DNA of 64,000 nt from Streptomyces sp. ALI-76-A (GCF_030287445.1 NZ_JASVWB010000002.1:6944001-7008000), one strand, 5' to 3'. Positions 43,891 to 53,413 are shown, counted from the first letter of the stretch. The notes: generated by a model from the letters alone, not told the origin. Numbers and translations are program-made.

Positions 43891-44898
43891 TCACACCCCG
43901 CCGGGAATCTCCGCCAGTGCCACCGCCCGCCGCTCCCGCCGCGACACCTCGCAGGCCTCGGCGATCCGCAGCGCCTGCAACACCTCCCGCCCGTCGCACG
44001 GGTTGGCCAGCTGCCCCCGGACCACGTCGACGAACGCGCACAGCTCGGCCTCGTAGGCGGGGCCGAACCGTTCCAGGAACCCGGCCCACGGCTTGTCCGC
44101 GGCCGGCGGCCCGGTCGGCTCGGTGGACGCGATCGGTGTGCGGTCGTCCAGGCCCACCACGATCTGGTCCAGCTCCCCGGCCAGCTCCATCCGCACGTCG
44201 TAGCCCGCCCCGTTCAGCCGCGTGGCCGTGGCCGTGGCGAGGGTGCCGTCGTCCAGGGTGAGCAGCGCCGCGCCCGTGTCGACGTCGCCCGCCGCGCGGA
44301 ACATCTCGGGACCGGCGTCGGACCCGGCCGCGTACACGTCGACGACCTCGTGCCCCGTCACCCAGCGCAGCATGTCGAAGTCATGGATCAGGGTGTCCCG
44401 GTAGAGCCCGCCGGACACCGGCAGGTACGCGGCCGGCGGCGGCGCCTGGTCGGACGTCAGCGCCCGCACGGTGTGCAGCCGGCCGAGCCGCCCCGCGCGC
44501 ACCGCCTCGCGCGCTCCCGTGTAGCCCGTGTCGAAGCGGCGCTGGAACCCCATCTGCAGAACCGTTCCAGCCGCCTCGACCTCGCCGAGTGCCTGTAACG
44601 TGCCGGCCAGATCGAGCGCGATGGGCTTCTCGCAGAACACCGGCAGCCCCGAGCGTGCCGCCCGGCCGATCAGTTCGGCGTGCGCCGAGGTCGACGTGGT
44701 GATCACCACGGCGTCCACGCCCCAGCGGAAGATCTCGTCGACCCCCGGTGCCGCCGTCTCGCCCAGCCGGTGGGCGAGATCCTGGGCCCGGGCCGGGTCC
44801 GCGTCCGTGACGATCAGGGAGCCGACCTCCCGGTGCCGGCTGAGCGTGTTCGCGTGAATGGTGCCGATACGGCCCGTACCGATGACTCCGATGCGCAT
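43891..44898 (-). CDS. Gfo/Idh/MocA-family oxidoreductase (inositol 2-dehydrogenase-like)
   Basis: A 335-aa NAD-dependent sugar/inositol dehydrogenase-type enzyme. IGVIGTGRIGTIHANTLSR is the dinucleotide motif, FCEKPIALDLAGT carries the EKP motif, GFQRRFDTGYTGAR and LIHDFDMLRWVTGHEV hold the D-x-x-x-H-like catalytic residues. The pattern is closest to IolG/scyllo-inositol dehydrogenases. Divergent from a GntR regulator, with a TGTCCGGACA palindrome between them, so it is probably induced by its own sugar. Confidence 0.87.
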   Translation of the reverse strand: MRIGVIGTGRIGTIHANTLSRHREVGSLIVTDADPARAQDLAHRLGETAAPGVDEIFRWGVDAVVITTSTSAHAELIGRAARSGLPVFCEKPIALDLAGTLQALGEVEAAGTVLQMGFQRRFDTGYTGAREAVRAGRLGRLHTVRALTSDQAPPPAAYLPVSGGLYRDTLIHDFDMLRWVTGHEVVDVYAAGSDAGPEMFRAAGDVDTGAALLTLDDGTLATATATRLNGAGYDVRMELAGELDQIVVGLDDRTPIASTEPTGPPAADKPWAGFLERFGPAYEAELCAFVDVVRGQLANPCDGREVLQALRIAEACEVSRRERRAVALAEIPGGV

Positions 44899-44940
44899 GG
44901 GAACAACGTGCGTGCGGAGCCGCCGTGCTGTCAATGCGTA

Positions 44941-44950
44941 TGTCCGGACA
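44941..44950. promoter_or_regulatory. Palindrome TGTCCGGACA in the Gfo/Idh-GntR divergent promoter
   Basis: A perfect 10-bp palindrome in the 103-bp divergent region. It fits the TGT-N4-ACA type core bound by HutC/UTRA-class GntR proteins. A related TGTCAGGACA lies at 45823-45832 downstream of the regulator gene. Confidence 0.55.
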
Positions 44951-45001
44951 ATCGGACTACACAACTTCCCGTCAACCAGCCACGGAGCTACGCTCGGGCC
45001 C

Positions 45002-45766
45002 GTGCCGAAACCAGGAGTGGACCCCACCGTGACGCTCGATCTCCATGTGGACCGCAGCAGCCCCGTGCCGCTGTACTTCCAGCTGTCGCAGCAACTGGAG
45101 GCGGCGATCGAGCACGGAGCGCTCACTCCCGGCAGCCTGCTGGGCAACGAGATCGAGCTCGCCGCACGGCTCGGCCTGTCACGGCCCACGGTCCGCCAGG
45201 CCATCCAGTCGCTCGTCGACAAGGGCCTGCTCGTGCGCCGTCGCGGGGTCGGCACCCAGGTCGTGCACAGCCAGGTCAAGCGGCCCCTGGAACTCAGCAG
45301 CCTCTTCGACGACCTGGAGGCGGCCGGCCAGCGCCCCGCCACGAAGGTGCTCGTCAACGCGGTCGTCCCGGCGCCCGCGGAGATCGCGGCCGCCCTCGGC
45401 GTGGCCGAGGACAGCGAGGTGCACCAGGTGGAACGGCTGCGCCTCGCGCACGGGGAGCCGATGGCGTACCTGTGCAACCACCTGCCGCCCGGCCTGCTCG
45501 ACCTGGACACCGAACAGCTGGAGACCACCGGCCTCTACCGGATGATGCGGTCCGCCGGGATCACCCTGCACAGCGCCCGCCAGTCCATCGGGGCCCGCGC
45601 GGCCACCGCCGTCGAGGCCGAGCGGCTCACCGAGCAGGAGGGTGCCCCGCTGCTCACCATGCAGCGCACCACCTTCGACGACACCGGCCGCGCGGTCGAG
45701 TTCGGCAGCCACACCTACCGTCCGAGCCGCTACTCCTTCGAGTTCCAGCTGCTCGTCCGGCCGTGA
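45002..45766 (+). CDS. GntR-family regulator, UTRA (HutC) subfamily
   Basis: About 254 aa. N-terminal GntR winged helix: PLYFQLSQQLEAAIEHG, GSLLGNEIELAARLGLSRPTVRQAIQSLVDKGLLVRRRGVGTQV (key LSRPTVRQAIQSLV), then a UTRA effector domain (HQVERLRLAHGEPMAY, SARQSIGARAAT, TFDDTGRAVEFGSHTYR, FEFQLLVR). Start options are GTG at 45002, 45017 or 45029; AGGAG favours 45029, whereas TACGCT 8 nt before 45002 would suit a leaderless start. Likely sugar-responsive repressor of the divergent Gfo/Idh gene. Confidence 0.87.
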   Translation: MPKPGVDPTVTLDLHVDRSSPVPLYFQLSQQLEAAIEHGALTPGSLLGNEIELAARLGLSRPTVRQAIQSLVDKGLLVRRRGVGTQVVHSQVKRPLELSSLFDDLEAAGQRPATKVLVNAVVPAPAEIAAALGVAEDSEVHQVERLRLAHGEPMAYLCNHLPPGLLDLDTEQLETTGLYRMMRSAGITLHSARQSIGARAATAVEAERLTEQEGAPLLTMQRTTFDDTGRAVEFGSHTYRPSRYSFEFQLLVRP

Positions 45767-46221
45767 ACACCGCCCTCGGACGGTCCTGACCGGTTCCGCT
45801 CCGCACGCCGACCTGGTCGCAATGTCAGGACAAATGTCAGGGCAAGGTGACCGGCGACCGCACCGGGCAGGAAGCAGATGTCCCACTGCTCCAGCGGCCG
45901 GACCGCCGGCCCCTGGACCACGGCGTGATGCCACGTACCGGGTGGCGACCCGTGACGCGTCCCACCCGCCCTCCGGACCCGCGCCCGGGGCCGAGGACCG
46001 GTTCGTGGCGCCGGAACGGGGTACGAGGGAGGGCGGTCACCCGCGTGAGCTCGATGCTTCACGTCATGGGCCGCGGCGGAGGCCCCCAGGGGCGCGGGGC
46101 GCCGCCGATCCGCACTCCACCGCGCGGGCACGCCGCGCACCGCGCCCTTACCCGGCGACGACCCGGCTCCCTTCGCTCCCCCGCACGCACCCCACCCGGG
46201 CGTGAGGCAGAATCAGGGCCG
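45767..46221. other. 455-bp intergenic region with a 12-bp direct repeat
   Basis: ATGTCAGGaCAA and ATGTCAGGgCAA are tandem 12-bp copies at 45822-45845; the first contains TGTCAGGACA, a variant of the GntR-site palindrome. CAGAAT at 46208-46213 could be a -10 element for the kinase gene. No gene is evident in the gap. Confidence 0.5.
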
Positions 46222-47370
46222 ATGAGCACCTACGGCAACTTCAGCGCCCCCATCGGCTCCCGCCGCGCGACCGCCCTCCGCACGGTCGGCACGAGGGAGC
46301 GCCGCTCGCACCTCACCGCCCCCCGCGTTCCCACGGTCGGCATCGACATCGGGGGCACGAAGGTGATGGCGGGCGTCGTCGACGCCGACGGCAACATCCT
46401 GGAGAAGCTCCGCACGGAGACCCCGGACAAGTCCAAGAGCCCCAAGGTCGTCGAGGACACCATCGTCGAACTGGTCCTGGACCTGTCGGACCGGCACGAC
46501 GTGCACGCGGTCGGCATCGGCGCGGCCGGCTGGGTCGACGCCGACCGCAACCGCGTCCTGTTCGCACCCCACCTGTCGTGGCGCAACGAGCCGCTGCGCG
46601 ACCGCATCGCCGGCCGCCTCGCCGTGCCCGTCCTGGTCGACAACGACGCCAACACCGCTGCCTGGGCCGAGTGGCGCTTCGGCGCCGGCCGCGGCGAGGA
46701 CCACCTCGTCATGATCACGCTGGGCACCGGCATCGGCGGCGCGATCCTGGAGGACGGGCAGGTCAAGCGCGGCAAGTACGGCGTCGCCGGCGAGTTCGGT
46801 CACATGCAGGTCGTGCCCGGCGGCCACCGCTGCCCGTGCGGCAACCGCGGCTGCTGGGAGCAGTACAGCTCCGGCAACGCGCTGGTCAGGGAGGCGCGCG
46901 AGCTGGCCGCGGCCGACTCCCCGGTGGCGTACGGGATCATCGAGCACGTCAAGGGCAACATCGCCGACATCACCGGCCCGATGATCACCGAGCTGGCCCG
47001 CGAGGGCGACGCGATGTGCACCGAGCTGCTCCAGGACATCGGCCAGTGGCTCGGCGTCGGCATCGCCAACCTGGCCGCCGCCCTCGACCCGTCCTGCTTC
47101 GTGATCGGCGGCGGGGTCTCGGCCGCCGACGACCTGCTGATCGGCCCCGCGCGGGACGCCTTCAAGCGGCAGCTCACCGGGCGCGGATACCGCCCCGAGG
47201 CCCGGATCGTCCGCGCCCAGCTGGGTCCCGAGGCCGGCATGGTCGGAGCCGCCGACCTCGCCCGTCTCGTCGCCCGCCGCTTCCGCCGCGCCAACCGCCG
47301 CCGGGTGGAGCGCTACGAGCGCTACGAGCGGTACACGGAGGCCCGCCGTACGTCGCAGGGGTCCGCGTGA
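46222..47370 (+). CDS. ROK-family sugar kinase (glucokinase-like)
   Basis: A 382-aa ROK kinase. GIDIGGTKVMAG (DxGGTK, residues 42-47) binds phosphate, LVDNDANTAAWAEW carries the catalytic Asp, ITLGTGIGGAI the sugar-binding loop, and GHMQVVPGGHRCPCGNRGCWEQ (H194, C204, C206, C211) the ROK zinc site. No N-terminal HTH, so it is an enzyme rather than a ROK repressor. The C-terminal tail has RRVERYERYERYTEARR, a short repeated YER pattern. CAGAAT 8 nt before ATG and no ribosome site suggest a leaderless transcript. Confidence 0.92.
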   Translation: MSTYGNFSAPIGSRRATALRTVGTRERRSHLTAPRVPTVGIDIGGTKVMAGVVDADGNILEKLRTETPDKSKSPKVVEDTIVELVLDLSDRHDVHAVGIGAAGWVDADRNRVLFAPHLSWRNEPLRDRIAGRLAVPVLVDNDANTAAWAEWRFGAGRGEDHLVMITLGTGIGGAILEDGQVKRGKYGVAGEFGHMQVVPGGHRCPCGNRGCWEQYSSGNALVREARELAAADSPVAYGIIEHVKGNIADITGPMITELAREGDAMCTELLQDIGQWLGVGIANLAAALDPSCFVIGGGVSAADDLLIGPARDAFKRQLTGRGYRPEARIVRAQLGPEAGMVGAADLARLVARRFRRANRRRVERYERYERYTEARRTSQGSA

Positions 47371-47951
47371 CCGCCTCGCTCCCAGGCCACGATGCGTCGT
47401 CCGCGGACGAGCGGGCCCGGCCGCCCGAGGACCGCCGGCACATGATCCGACGCAGGGCGCTGACGCTGAGCATCATCGTGGTCCTGATCGGCGTCCCGGC
47501 CGGCTACCTGGTGATCTCCGCCAACCAGAGCCGGGACAGCGGCAAGGACAAGGAGGCGAAGTACTCCGCCACCGGCCTCACCGCGGGCTGGCCCTCCCGG
47601 GTGCAGCGCCGCCTGTACCAGGTGCCCGTCCCGCACCCGGCGGACCAGATCGCGTACTACGAGACCAACAACTGGAAGACCAGCCGTCTCTACGTCCAGT
47701 TCCGCACCAGCGGGGCCGGCCTGGACGCCTTCCTCACGGGCATCGGTGCCGACCGGAGCGAACTCGAGCAGGGCGACATCACCATCAGCGACCGGGACCA
47801 GAACGTCACCGGCTGGTCGTTCGAGGGCCCCGGCCCCTGGTGGGGCCTGGTCCACCCGCAGAAGAACCCGGCGCCCACCCAGGACGTCGTCGTCAACCTG
47901 TCCGACCCGGCGTCCCCCATGGTGTTCGTCGTGTCGCGCACCGTGCCGTAG
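47367..47951 (+). CDS. Single-pass membrane protein, 194 aa
   Basis: GTG start overlaps the ROK kinase stop (GTGA), so the two are coupled. After about 30 polar residues, IIVVLIGVPAGYLVISA is a membrane helix, and the C-terminal 140 residues are probably extracytoplasmic, with YQVPVPHPADQIAYYETNNW and GWSFEGPGPWWGLVHPQ as notable segments. No family is recognised. Its partner relationship with the kinase is by gene arrangement only. Confidence 0.7.
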   Translation: MTASLPGHDASSADERARPPEDRRHMIRRRALTLSIIVVLIGVPAGYLVISANQSRDSGKDKEAKYSATGLTAGWPSRVQRRLYQVPVPHPADQIAYYETNNWKTSRLYVQFRTSGAGLDAFLTGIGADRSELEQGDITISDRDQNVTGWSFEGPGPWWGLVHPQKNPAPTQDVVVNLSDPASPMVFVVSRTVP

Positions 47952-48038
47952 CGACGGCCGCCGGAGCCGATTGTCAGACCCCGCCCGTAGAGTCGAGGAC
48001 GACTGATTCCGACACGCGGGCGGGAGGTGGCAGGACGT

Positions 48039-50864
48039 ATGAGGGACACGGCATCGGTGGCCGGTCGGGCGGAGGAGAGCGTCCCCCTGCGGCTCGCCGC
48101 CGTCTTCCTGCCCGCGCCCCTCCCGCGGGACGGCCGCGTCGCCTTCTGGGACCCCGAGGACGGCGAGGTGCCCGCGGCCCACTCGGAGATCACCGTCGTA
48201 CGACGGCACGGGGCGGCGGTGCGCCGCCGGACCGCCCCCGCGCTGTCACTGCCCCTCGGCGAGGCCCTGCCCCTGCTGGTGCGCGCCCGCCGCGACCCCG
48301 CCGCCCACCCCGCCACCGCCTGCTGGGGAGCGGCCGCGCTGCACGCGCTGCGGCTCACCGCCCGCGGCCGGCTGCTCCCCGGCCTGACGGCCACCGGCCA
48401 CGACGCCTGGCGGGCCGGCCCGCTGGACCCGGAGGACATCGCCCACCTGCGCGCGGTCGCCGCCGCCCTGCCCCACGAGGGCCACGCGGTCCCGCTGGCC
48501 GGCCCCGGGCCGCTCCGGCTGCCCGCGCCGGAAGCGCTGATGCGCGCCTTCGTCGACGCGGTCGCGGACACCCTGCCCCGCACGCCCGCCGCGCCGTTCG
48601 TGTCCGGCCGGCCGTTCGCGGCCCGCGAACCCCAGCGTCTGCCCGACGCCCAGGACTGGGCGGCCGAGGTCGCCGCCGGCATGGACGCGGGCGTGCGGAT
48701 CTCCCTCCGCCTCGACCTGTCGGCGTACGACCTGTTCGACGACGCGGGCGACCGCCTGCGCAGCGCGGGCGCGGCGGTCGTCCAGGTGCACAGTCTCGCC
48801 GACCCGACGATCGTGGCGGACGCGGCGACGCTGTGGGCCGGCGAGGCGGACGCGGCTTTCGGGCCCCGCGCGCGCGTGGACGCGTCCCTCGCCGTGCGGC
48901 GCGCGGCCCGTGTCTGGCCCCCGCTCGACCGGCTCTCCGAGCAGGACGTGCCCGACGTGCTGGCGCTGTCCGACGAGGAGGTGGGCGACCTGCTCGGCGT
49001 GGCCGCGACCCGGCTCGCCGCGGCCGGGGTCGCCGTGCACTGGCCCCGCGACCTCGCGCAGGACCTCAGCGCGGCCGCGGTGGTGCGGCCCGCCCCGGGC
49101 TCGGCGACCGACGGCACCGGCTTCTTCGAGAGCGAGGAACTGCTCCAGTTCCGCTGGCAGCTGGCGCTCGGCGGCGACCCGCTCAGCGAGGCCGAGATGG
49201 ACACCCTCGCCGAGGCCCACCGCCCGGTGGTCCGCCTCAGGGACCAGTGGGTGTTGGTCGACCCGGCCCTCGTCCGCAAGGCCCGCAAGCGTGAACTGGG
49301 CCTGCTCGACCCGGTCGACGCGCTCTCCGTCGCCCTCACCGGCAGCGCGGAGGTGGACGGCGAGACCGTCGAGGCGGTGCCGGTGGGCGCCCTGGCCACC
49401 CTGCGCGACCGGCTGACGGCCGGACTGCGGCCCGTCGAGCCGCCCGCCGGTCTGCGGGCGACCCTGCGGGACTACCAACTCCGCGGTCTGGCCTGGCTCG
49501 ACCTCATGACCTCCCTCGGCCTCGGCGGCTGCCTCGCCGACGACATGGGACTCGGCAAGACGATCACCCTCATCGCCCTGCACCTGCGCCGGGCACGCCC
49601 GGAGCCGACCCTCGTCATCTGCCCGGCCTCCCTGCTCGGCAACTGGCAGCGGGAGATCACCCGGTTCGCGCCCGGCGTCCCCGTCCGCCGCTTCCACGGC
49701 CCCGACCGCACCCTGGACGGCCTCGACGGCGGTTTCGTCCTCACCACGTACGGCACCATGAGGTCGACGGCACCGCGCCTGGCCGAGCAGCGCTGGGGCA
49801 TGGTCGTCGCCGACGAGGCACAGCACGTGAAGAACCCGTACTCGGCGACCGCGAAGGCCCTGCGTACGATCCCGTCCCCGGCGCGCGTGGCCCTGACCGG
49901 CACCCCCGTCGAGAACAACCTCTCCGAGCTGTGGGCGCTGCTGGACTGGACGACACCCGGACTGCTGGGCCCCCTGAAGTCCTTCCGCGCCCGGCACGCG
50001 CGCGCGGTGGAGAACGGCGAGGACGAGGAGGCGGTCGCCCGGCTCGCCCGCCTGGTGCGCCCCTTCCTGCTGCGCCGCAAGAAGTCCGACCCCGGGATCG
50101 TCCCCGAACTGCCGCCGAAGACCGAGACGGACCACCCGGTCCCGCTCACCCGCGAACAGGCCGCGCTGTACGAGGCGGTGGTGCGCGAGTCGCTGCTGGC
50201 CATCGAGACCGCGAACGGCATCGCCCGCCGGGGCCTGGTGCTGAAGCTGCTGGGCGCGCTGAAGCAGATCTGCGACCACCCCGCGCTGTACCTGAAGGAG
50301 GACGTCCCGCCGACGGCCGGGGACCGCCTGGCCGCCCGCTCCGGAAAGCTCCTCCTCCTCGACGAACTGCTGGACACGCTGCTGGCCGAGGACCGCTCGG
50401 CGCTCGTCTTCACCCAGTACGTGGGCATGGCCCGCCTGATCGCCTCCCACCTGGCCGCCCGCGCGGTCCCGGTGGAGCTCCTGCACGGGGGCACACCGGT
50501 ACCGGAACGGGAGCGCATGGTGGACCGCTTCCAGGACGGGGCGACGCCGGTCCTGGTGCTGTCGCTGAAGGCGGCCGGCACCGGACTGAACCTCACCCGC
50601 GCGGGACACGTCGTCCACTTCGACCGCTGGTGGAACCCCGCCGTCGAGGAACAGGCCACCGACCGCGCCTACCGCATCGGGCAGACCCAGCCGGTCCAGG
50701 TCCACCGCCTCATCACGGAGGGCACGGTGGAAGACCGCATCGCCGAGATGCTGGAGGCCAAGCGCGCCCTCGCCGACGCGATCCTCGGCTCCGGCGAGTC
50801 GGCCCTCACGGAGCTGACCGACCGCGAACTGTCCGACCTGGTCTCCCTCAGGAGCACGTCATGA
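48039..50864 (+). CDS. SNF2-family DEAD/DEAH-box ATPase (helicase-like)
   Basis: A 941-aa SNF2 protein. The N-terminal half (about 1-480) is a bacterial SNF2-associated region; the ATPase core has CLADDMGLGKTITLIAL (Walker A), VVADEAQHVKN (motif II, DEAQ), ALTGTPVENNLSELW (motif III), LVFTQYVGMARLIASHL, VLSLKAAGTGLNLTRAGHV and WWNPAVEEQATDRAYRIGQTQ (motifs V and VI). ATG at 48039 is preceded by AGGA; GTG 48027 is possible. ATGA overlap links it to the SWIM protein, a common bacterial pairing thought to act on DNA. No nuclease or methylase is adjacent. Confidence 0.92.
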   Translation: MRDTASVAGRAEESVPLRLAAVFLPAPLPRDGRVAFWDPEDGEVPAAHSEITVVRRHGAAVRRRTAPALSLPLGEALPLLVRARRDPAAHPATACWGAAALHALRLTARGRLLPGLTATGHDAWRAGPLDPEDIAHLRAVAAALPHEGHAVPLAGPGPLRLPAPEALMRAFVDAVADTLPRTPAAPFVSGRPFAAREPQRLPDAQDWAAEVAAGMDAGVRISLRLDLSAYDLFDDAGDRLRSAGAAVVQVHSLADPTIVADAATLWAGEADAAFGPRARVDASLAVRRAARVWPPLDRLSEQDVPDVLALSDEEVGDLLGVAATRLAAAGVAVHWPRDLAQDLSAAAVVRPAPGSATDGTGFFESEELLQFRWQLALGGDPLSEAEMDTLAEAHRPVVRLRDQWVLVDPALVRKARKRELGLLDPVDALSVALTGSAEVDGETVEAVPVGALATLRDRLTAGLRPVEPPAGLRATLRDYQLRGLAWLDLMTSLGLGGCLADDMGLGKTITLIALHLRRARPEPTLVICPASLLGNWQREITRFAPGVPVRRFHGPDRTLDGLDGGFVLTTYGTMRSTAPRLAEQRWGMVVADEAQHVKNPYSATAKALRTIPSPARVALTGTPVENNLSELWALLDWTTPGLLGPLKSFRARHARAVENGEDEEAVARLARLVRPFLLRRKKSDPGIVPELPPKTETDHPVPLTREQAALYEAVVRESLLAIETANGIARRGLVLKLLGALKQICDHPALYLKEDVPPTAGDRLAARSGKLLLLDELLDTLLAEDRSALVFTQYVGMARLIASHLAARAVPVELLHGGTPVPERERMVDRFQDGATPVLVLSLKAAGTGLNLTRAGHVVHFDRWWNPAVEEQATDRAYRIGQTQPVQVHRLITEGTVEDRIAEMLEAKRALADAILGSGESALTELTDRELSDLVSLRSTS

Positions 50865-53293
50865 CCCCCGGCCCGGCCGACGAGGCCCGCCGAGCGCTGC
50901 GGGCGGCGCGGGAGCGCGGCCAGGGCCCCGCGGGGGACGCCGACCGCCCGGAGGCGCGTCCGGAGCCGGAGACGCGCCCGGAGCCGGAGTCGTGCCCGCG
51001 GTCGGAGCCGCGGCCGGTGTCGCGCCCGGCACAGGCCGACCGGCGTGCCGGTGAGGGTGAGTCCGGTGAGCGTGACGGTGGGTCTGGTGGGTCTGGTGGG
51101 TCCGGTGGGTCCGGTGGGTCCGGTGGGTCCGGTGAGCGTAGCGGTGAGTGGGGTGACGGCGGCCGGCTCGCCCCGCCGAGCCGAGAGGGGGCCGCCGGCC
51201 CCGAGGTCAGGCGCCCCGCGGATGTCGCGCGCGAGGCGTTGCGGGCGGCGCGCGACGAGGCGCGGAGGGGGCGGGCGGACACCCCGCCGCCGGGCAGGGA
51301 AGCCGCGCGCCCGTCACGTCGTACGACCCCGAGGGCCGGCTCCGGGGCTCCGCGCGCCGCGTCCGACCGCGCCGCCGGTCCCAGCCCGCGTGAGCGCGCC
51401 CGTGCCCTGCGGGAGTTGCTGAGCGACGCCTTCCGCATGCCGGACACAGCGGATCCGGCGGAGGGGGACGCCGGTGACCACGGCACCGCCGGGACGGTGA
51501 GTCCGGCCGCACCGACGCCGACGGTCGCCCATGGTCCCGCGCGTCCGGCCGTCGCCCCCGGCGCCGCGCGTCCGGCCGCCGATCTGCCGGTCCCGGCCCA
51601 TGAGACACCGGCACCGGCTCACGACGCGCCGGATCCCACCCCGGAGCCGTCGGAGCCGTCGACGTCTGCCCGGTCGGGCGTGTCGGAGGAGTCGGAGTCG
51701 CCGGAGGGGTTTCCGCGGTCGGAGTCGTGGGACGGGTCGGAGTCGTCTGCCCGGTCGGAGTCGGGGGGCGGGTCGAACCCGTCTGCCCGGTCGGAGTCGT
51801 CGGACCAGTCGCACCCGCCTGCCCGCTCGGACCGGTCCGACCCGTCGGCTCAGTCGGCGCCGCCGGCCCCGCCCGGTTCACCGCCCCCGTCCGCCACGAG
51901 GCCCGCGCCGCCGCCCGCGCCCGTCACGGAAACCGCACCCCCGCCCGCTTCACCGTCCCCGTCCGCCCCGGAACCCACACCCACACCCCCACCCCCACCC
52001 GCATCCGTCCCACCCCGCCACCCCCGCACCATGGCCGCCCCCGACCGCGACAGCGAACTGCGCCGTACGTTCCCGGCGTTCCCGCCCCGGGCGGCGGACG
52101 GGGCCGGGTTCGCCGAGACCTGGTGGGGCAACGCCTGGGTCACCGCGCTGGAAGAAGGCGCGCTGGACGCCAAGCGGCTGGCCCGCGGCCGTGGGTACGC
52201 CGAGCAGGGGCACGTGGACGCCATCACGGTGACGCCGGGCCTGGCCCTCGCCTACGTGCGGGGCAGCCGTGCCAGGCCGTACCGCGTCCAGGTGCGGCTG
52301 CGCACCCTGGACGAAGCCGACTGGGACCGCTTCCTGCACGGCGCCGCCGAACGGCCCGGCGACATCGCCGCGCTGCTCGACAAGGAGATGCCCGCCACCC
52401 TCGCCGACTCCGGCGTGCCACTGCTCCCGGGCCCGGGCGACCTGGACCCCCGGTGCAGCTGCCCCGACTCCGGCCACCCCTGCAAGCACGCCGCCGCCCT
52501 CTGCTACCAGACCGCGCGCCTGCTGGACGCCGACCCCTTCGTCCTGCTCCTGCTGCGCGGCCGCGGCGAACGGGAACTGCTCGACGCCCTGTCCCGCCTC
52601 AGCGCCGCCCGCGCGGCCCGGGCCGCCCAGGAGAAGGGGCCGGCGCCACTGCCCGGCGTACGCGCCACGGAGGCACTGACTCCGCGGCGTCTCCCGCCGC
52701 TCCCCGCCCCGTTGCCGACGCCCCCGCACCCCGGGCAGCCACCGGTGTACCCCGCGACCTCGGGCGGCCCGGACCCCCTCGCCCTGGACCAGCTGGCGAC
52801 CGACGCGGCGGCCCGCGCCCACGCCCTGCTCGCCACCGGCCGCGACCCGGTCGGCGAGCTGACCCTGTGGCAGGACGCGGTCCGGCTCGCCGCGGCCCGC
52901 CCCGGCTCCGGCCTCACCGCCGGCACCCGCGCCCTGTACTCCTCGCTCGCCTCCGCCACCGGCCGCACCCCGGCGGACCTGGCGCGCGCGGTCGCCGCCT
53001 GGCGACAGGGCGGACCGGAGGGCCTCAGCGTCCTGGAGGAGACCTGGGACCCGCCGGCCGGCCGCTTCGACCGCGCCCGCCCCCTCCTCCTCGCCGCCGA
53101 CCTCCCCGCCTTCCGCCCGTGGCGCAACCACCTCACCCACCCCCGCGGCCACGTCCAGCTCCGCCTCGGCCGGGACGGCCTCTGGTACGCGTACGAGTCG
53201 GAGCCGGGCCACGACGACTGGTGGCCGCGCGGCACCCCCGACCTCGATCCGGTCGGCGCCCTGACCGGCCTCGGTACCCCGGAGGACCTCTGA
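50861..53293 (+). CDS. SWIM zinc-finger protein with long low-complexity N-terminal region
   Basis: An 810-aa protein starting in an ATGA overlap with the helicase gene and with AGGAG upstream. Residues 1-390 are low complexity (Pro, Ser, Arg, Glu rich, six GGS repeats at 73-90, and two ADEARRALRAAR-type copies near 7 and 125). The core starts near FAETWWGNAWVTALEEG (about 410), followed by the SWIM motif C532-S-C-P-D-S-G-H-P-C541-K-H543 (CxC...CxH). SWIM fingers bind DNA or protein and accompany SNF2 ATPases in bacteria. Core homologues are about 420 aa, so the N-terminal extension is unusual. Confidence 0.88.
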   Translation: MTPGPADEARRALRAARERGQGPAGDADRPEARPEPETRPEPESCPRSEPRPVSRPAQADRRAGEGESGERDGGSGGSGGSGGSGGSGGSGERSGEWGDGGRLAPPSREGAAGPEVRRPADVAREALRAARDEARRGRADTPPPGREAARPSRRTTPRAGSGAPRAASDRAAGPSPRERARALRELLSDAFRMPDTADPAEGDAGDHGTAGTVSPAAPTPTVAHGPARPAVAPGAARPAADLPVPAHETPAPAHDAPDPTPEPSEPSTSARSGVSEESESPEGFPRSESWDGSESSARSESGGGSNPSARSESSDQSHPPARSDRSDPSAQSAPPAPPGSPPPSATRPAPPPAPVTETAPPPASPSPSAPEPTPTPPPPPASVPPRHPRTMAAPDRDSELRRTFPAFPPRAADGAGFAETWWGNAWVTALEEGALDAKRLARGRGYAEQGHVDAITVTPGLALAYVRGSRARPYRVQVRLRTLDEADWDRFLHGAAERPGDIAALLDKEMPATLADSGVPLLPGPGDLDPRCSCPDSGHPCKHAAALCYQTARLLDADPFVLLLLRGRGERELLDALSRLSAARAARAAQEKGPAPLPGVRATEALTPRRLPPLPAPLPTPPHPGQPPVYPATSGGPDPLALDQLATDAAARAHALLATGRDPVGELTLWQDAVRLAAARPGSGLTAGTRALYSSLASATGRTPADLARAVAAWRQGGPEGLSVLEETWDPPAGRFDRARPLLLAADLPAFRPWRNHLTHPRGHVQLRLGRDGLWYAYESEPGHDDWWPRGTPDLDPVGALTGLGTPEDL
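51077..51130 (+). repeat. Six 9-bp tandem repeats (GGTGGGTCY) encoding (GGS)6
   Basis: Six in-frame copies of ggtgggtcc/ggtgggtct within the SWIM gene give (Gly-Gly-Ser)6 at residues 73-90. The array could expand or contract without a frameshift. Confidence 0.9.
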
Positions 53294-53413
53294 GTCCCCT
53301 CATCGCCCTCCCGGGTGAAGGTGGTGTGAGAGTTCGCCGGTTGTCCGGGAGCCGGATGGGGGGACCGGGGGCCCAGGGTCGGTGCCGGGCGCGTCGGCGG
53401 TCGGCGTGGAGCG

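Noticed and set aside
48246..50705. 819-codon minus-strand frame opposite the SNF2 gene
   Set aside because: The plus strand has all SNF2 motifs in order; the minus-strand frame has none and no start signals.
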